Source: a virus. Taken from it: a stretch of DNA of 29,363 bases. Below are positions 27,029-29,363 of this stretch, one piece after another. Every line of letters begins with the position of its first letter. Positions within the stretch are counted from its first letter, which is position 1. The notes beneath the pieces are model-generated. The model had not been told where the DNA came from, did no database searches, and worked only from the letters and a program-made list of their open reading frames with translations. The stretch covers positions 1 to 29,363 of the IMG/VR virus record IMGVR_UViG_3300048930_000689; one strand, written 5' to 3'. Both the position numbers and the translations under genes were made by a program.

Positions 27029-27223
27029 CAGCGGCTGGCTCCATCCTCCAGAGTGGAGCCAACATCCGCATCTCCTTCGGCGCAGCGCTTCCCGGTCTGA
27101 CCACCGGGAGCGCAGCGCCATCTTCTGAGAAGCAGCCCCCCGATTCGATGGCACCCCCGCTGCCGTGCTACACTCAGAAGATCCCAAGGCAGTCAAGAAG
27201 TATCCACCATCGAGGGCCCTCGC
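27029..27223 (+). promoter_or_regulatory. Structured leader with hairpins and extended -10 promoter candidate
   Basis: About 195 non-coding bases. Hairpin one is GGCTCCA 27037-27043 / TGGAGCC 27054-27060. Hairpin two is GCGCTTCCCGGT 27085-27096 with ACCGGGAGCGC 27103-27113, an 11-bp stem with one bulged T and loop CTGACC. Neither is followed by a T-run. An extended -10 element, TGC-TACACT (27166-27174), lies 50 bases before the HTH gene; the -35 region is poor. The region probably separates the replication/modification unit from the packaging unit. Confidence 0.4.
27211..27222 (+). promoter_or_regulatory. Perfect 12-bp palindrome overlapping the ribosome-binding site
   Basis: CGAGGGCCCTCG is a perfect palindrome ending one base before ATG 27224, and its GAGGG is the only Shine-Dalgarno for that gene. 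It could be an operator for the encoded HTH protein or an RNA element that hides the ribosome-binding site. Either would give self-limiting expression. Confidence 0.5.
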
Positions 27224-27460
27224 ATGGACGCCTCCGCTCTGGACACGCGCAAGCTCTGGCGCCATCTCGACGCCATCCGAGACGCGCGGCATCTCTCCTG
27301 GCGGGACATGGCGAAGATGCTCAAGCTCGGCCGCAATACGATGGCCGCTCTGGAAGGCGGGAATAGGCTCCCCGCGGCCGCGACGATCCGGAAGCTCCGG
27401 GTCTTCATCGGGCTCTCCGAACGCGCCTTCCAGGACTCCTTCTGCGCGCGCAGGAAGTGA
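27224..27460 (+). CDS. Small XRE-type HTH protein
   Basis: A 78-residue protein from ATG 27224. LDAIRDARHLSWRDMAKMLK followed by LGRNTMAALEGGNRLPAAAT is a typical helix-turn-helix of the Cro/XRE type (helices at SWRDMAKMLKL and RNTMAALEGG). It is preceded by a palindrome covering its ribosome-binding site, suggesting autoregulation. Located just before the terminase operon, it may time late or packaging gene expression. Confidence 0.65.
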   Translation: MDASALDTRKLWRHLDAIRDARHLSWRDMAKMLKLGRNTMAALEGGNRLPAAATIRKLRVFIGLSERAFQDSFCARRK

Positions 27461-27464
27461 CGCC

Positions 27465-27662
27465 ATGAAGTTCTGGCTCGTCGTCACCCTGATGTATCCG
27501 GGGCAGCAGGCGCGCTGGGCGACCGGCGCCTTCCCGACGCTCGACCAGTGCCTGCGCGCCCTCGAAGCCGCCGAGCTGGTCATCCCGAAGCCGCTGGGGA
27601 AGGACGGCAAGACCTGGGCTGGCTTCAAGGCCTGCGTGCCTGAGCCGAAGAGCGGCCGATGA
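27465..27662 (+). CDS. Small protein, unknown
   Basis: A 65-residue protein from ATG 27465, with AGGAAGTGA upstream. It starts MKFWLVVTLMYPGQQARWAT, a beta-like hydrophobic start rather than a signal peptide, then FPTLDQCLRALEAAELVI. It overlaps the terminase start by four bases (ATGA 27659-27662), so it is translationally coupled to packaging. No family recognised. Confidence 0.5.
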   Translation: MKFWLVVTLMYPGQQARWATGAFPTLDQCLRALEAAELVIPKPLGKDGKTWAGFKACVPEPKSGR

Positions 27663-29278
27663 GCGACCAGCAGCAGCGCAAGCGCGGCAGGCCGTCCGCC
27701 TACAACCTCGGCATCGCCGCGCGCATCCTCGCGCTCGCCGAGCAAGGCAAGACGGACGCCGAGATCGCCTTCGCCATCGGCGTCTCGCTCTCCGCGCTTA
27801 GTAATTGGAAGGCGAAGCATGCTGATTTTAAGGATGCCCTAAAGGATGCCAAGTGGGTCGCTGATGAGCTTGTCGAGGCGTCGCTGTTTCAAAGGGCCGT
27901 TGGTTACTCGCATAGAAGCGTTAAATTTTTCTTCGATGCGAAGGGCGGCAAGGTCGTCTCGCAGCCCTATATCGAGCACTTCGCGCCGGACACGACGGCC
28001 TGCATCTTCTGGCTGAAGAACCGGCAGCCCGAGGCCTGGCGCGATCGCCATGAGATCGTCAATCCGCTGCCCGACGTCGAGGACGCCGGAGATCGAAGCT
28101 TCGAGGAGTTCTGCGTCGCCGCCGGCTATCCGCCGCCCTTCGAGAAGCAGCGCGAGATGCGCGCCTTCGTGTTCGATGACGAGCTGAAGCGCTCGCGGCT
28201 CCTGCTCGGCTCGCGCGGCTACGGCAAGACCGACTATGCGACGATCCTCGGCAGCGCCTTCAAGCTCTACCAGGATCGCCAGTATCGCATCCTGATCACG
28301 ACGAAGAGCGACGAGAAGAACGCCGCCATCGTCGAGGAGATCACGAAGGCACTCGAGGCCAACGGCGTCGCGCTTGAGAAGAAGAACGCTCTGCACCTGC
28401 GCGTCCTCGGCGTCCAGGGCAAGGACCACTCGGTGTCGGCGCTGACGATCGGCGCCAGCTCCTTCCGCGGCCGACACCCAGACCTGATCATCATGGACGA
28501 CCCCGTCACCGAAGAGGATGTCTCCGAGGCGACGCGCGACAAGCTGCAGCGCAAGTACAACGAGCTGGTGAAGCTCTGCCAGAACATCGCCATCATCGGC
28601 CAGCCGGTCCACGTCTTCGATCTCTATGAGACGCTTCGCCCGCTGGTGAAGACCATGGAGGTCCCGCATGGGACGATCCAAGAGCTCGACCACGATCTCG
28701 AAGCGATGGCGCTCGCCGGCGTCTCCGAGAAGTCCATCAGCGCCAGCTACCATCTCAAGGTCACCTCCGAGGCAGGCAACCCGCTCTCGAAGGTCGGCTT
28801 CATCGACAAGTTCCCGAAGGGCGGCAGCGTCGCCTTCATCGATCCCTCCTTCCGCGGCGGCGACTTCACGGCGATGTCGATCGGCCGCCAGCACTTTGAA
28901 GGCGTCGCCATCCAGGGGCACGCCTGGAAGAAGAGCTGGGAGGACTGCCTGCCGGAGATCATGCGCGCCTGCCAGGCCTTCGAGGTCAAGAAGCTCTGCT
29001 TCGAGACGAACTCGCTCGGCCTGATGCCGCTCAAGATCCTGCGCGAGGCTCTCTCCGAGCTGGGCGTCAGCGTCGTCGGCCGCGACTCAACTGGCTTCAA
29101 GCACAGCCGCATCATGGCCGCCGGCACCTTCGCGCACATGATCCATCTGGCCAAAACTTCTGATCGCATCTACGTTCAGCAGACCACCAAGTACGAGTAC
29201 GGGTCGAAGTTCGACGACGCGCCGGATAGCCTGGCGTCGCTGCTCGAATGGATCGGCCTGATTAGGGGCAAGCGATGA
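27659..29278 (+). CDS. Terminase: TerS-like HTH domain fused to large subunit
   Basis: A 539-residue protein from ATG 27659. Residues about 8-130 match the small-terminase-like HTH type: KTDAEIAFAIGVSLSALSNWK, LFQRAVGYSHRSVKFFFD, DTTACIFWLKNRQPEAWRDR. Then comes a complete large subunit: Walker A GSRGYGKT (184-191), Walker B DLIIMDD (275-281), and the nuclease acidic residues Asp395 (AFIDPSFRGGD), Glu449 (LCFETNSLG) and Asp523 (DDAPDSLAS). One polypeptide would recognise the packaging site, drive DNA into the capsid and cut it. No separate TerS gene was seen upstream. The stop overlaps the next start by ATGA. Confidence 0.88.
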   Translation: MSDQQQRKRGRPSAYNLGIAARILALAEQGKTDAEIAFAIGVSLSALSNWKAKHADFKDALKDAKWVADELVEASLFQRAVGYSHRSVKFFFDAKGGKVVSQPYIEHFAPDTTACIFWLKNRQPEAWRDRHEIVNPLPDVEDAGDRSFEEFCVAAGYPPPFEKQREMRAFVFDDELKRSRLLLGSRGYGKTDYATILGSAFKLYQDRQYRILITTKSDEKNAAIVEEITKALEANGVALEKKNALHLRVLGVQGKDHSVSALTIGASSFRGRHPDLIIMDDPVTEEDVSEATRDKLQRKYNELVKLCQNIAIIGQPVHVFDLYETLRPLVKTMEVPHGTIQELDHDLEAMALAGVSEKSISASYHLKVTSEAGNPLSKVGFIDKFPKGGSVAFIDPSFRGGDFTAMSIGRQHFEGVAIQGHAWKKSWEDCLPEIMRACQAFEVKKLCFETNSLGLMPLKILREALSELGVSVVGRDSTGFKHSRIMAAGTFAHMIHLAKTSDRIYVQQTTKYEYGSKFDDAPDSLASLLEWIGLIRGKR

Positions 29279-29363
29279 GCCTGATCCGTAGCTTCTTCTC
29301 GTTCGGATCCGCCGGCGGCGCGTCGAGCTCTGGGCTCGTCGAGATCTATCCGATGGCGACGCC
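29275..29363 (+). CDS. N-terminal fragment of the gene after the terminase
   Basis: ATG 29275 overlaps the terminase stop and has AGGGG upstream. Only 29 residues are in the window (MSLIRSFFSFGSAGGASSSG followed by LVEIYPMAT). Phage gene order predicts a portal or other head gene here, but the fragment is too short to say. Confidence 0.5.
   Translation, partial: MSLIRSFFSFGSAGGASSSGLVEIYPMAT

Noticed and set aside
27839-28921. 360-codon minus-strand open frame
   Set aside because: Antisense shadow of the terminase, whose Walker and nuclease motifs prove the plus frame; no ribosome-binding site or recognisable sequence on the minus strand.
1-29363. Integrase, att sites, tRNA genes, CRISPR arrays and insertion sequences
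   Set aside because: None was recognised on either strand. Absence of an integrase here does not prove a lytic lifestyle because part of the genome is outside the window.

Overview
The window is a segment of a tailed double-stranded DNA phage (or prophage-like) genome with a contractile, myovirus-type tail. Evidence is the order tail sheath, tail tube, frameshifted tail-assembly chaperone, tape measure, gp25-like wedge, J-like baseplate protein and collar-type fibre on the left, and a terminase at the right edge. The high G+C content with strong Shine-Dalgarno sites fits a high-GC proteobacterial host; nothing here fixes the host further. Portal, protease and major capsid genes are not seen. 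The left edge is inside a neck/tail-completion gene and the right edge is at the gene after the terminase, so head genes probably lie outside on both sides of a circular or circularly permuted map. No integrase, att site, tRNA or CRISPR array was seen.

Layout. 1-9755 (+): tail, baseplate and fibre genes, packed with stop/start overlaps and many GTG starts; a -1 slippery heptamer joins the two chaperone frames. 9758-12574 (+): fibre accessory protein, small membrane or secreted proteins and an M15-type endolysin, forming a likely lysis region. 12562-13756 (-): a three-gene island with a metallophosphoesterase, a HELMH zincin and a small secreted-like protein. 13757-14162: a GC-rich, highly structured non-coding divergent region. 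14163-16479 (+): seven small genes, several with an identical AAGGAGATG ribosome-binding box, closed by a strong hairpin terminator. 16599-17949 (+): a ParB-like protein and a Mom-like DNA-modification protein. 17934-22129 (-): about fifteen mostly tiny coupled genes, including several one-helix membrane proteins, a Lar-like anti-restriction zinc ribbon, a DUF7694-like protein, a probable recombination protein and a Gp157-like protein. 22130-22223: a divergent regulatory region with a palindrome. 22224-29363 (+): HTH protein, DnaD-like initiator/helicase loader with 11-bp iterons inside the gene, DnaB-type helicase, C5-cytosine methyltransferase carrying a second long reading frame, nuclease-like protein, HNH protein, HTH protein and a TerS-like/TerL fusion terminase.

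How it fits together. The right half replicates, recombines, protects and packages DNA: initiator plus helicase, annealing-type protein, three separate means of evading restriction (Mom-like modification, C5 methylation, Lar-like alleviation), HNH and terminase. The left half builds the tail and lyses the cell. The most unusual signals are the second frame inside the methyltransferase gene, which carries motifs I recognise from a recurrent phage protein type; the out-of-frame iterons inside the initiator gene; the ParB-like/Mom-like pair; a fibre-like protein with a Sec signal peptide; and a terminase that carries its own small-subunit-like DNA-binding domain.
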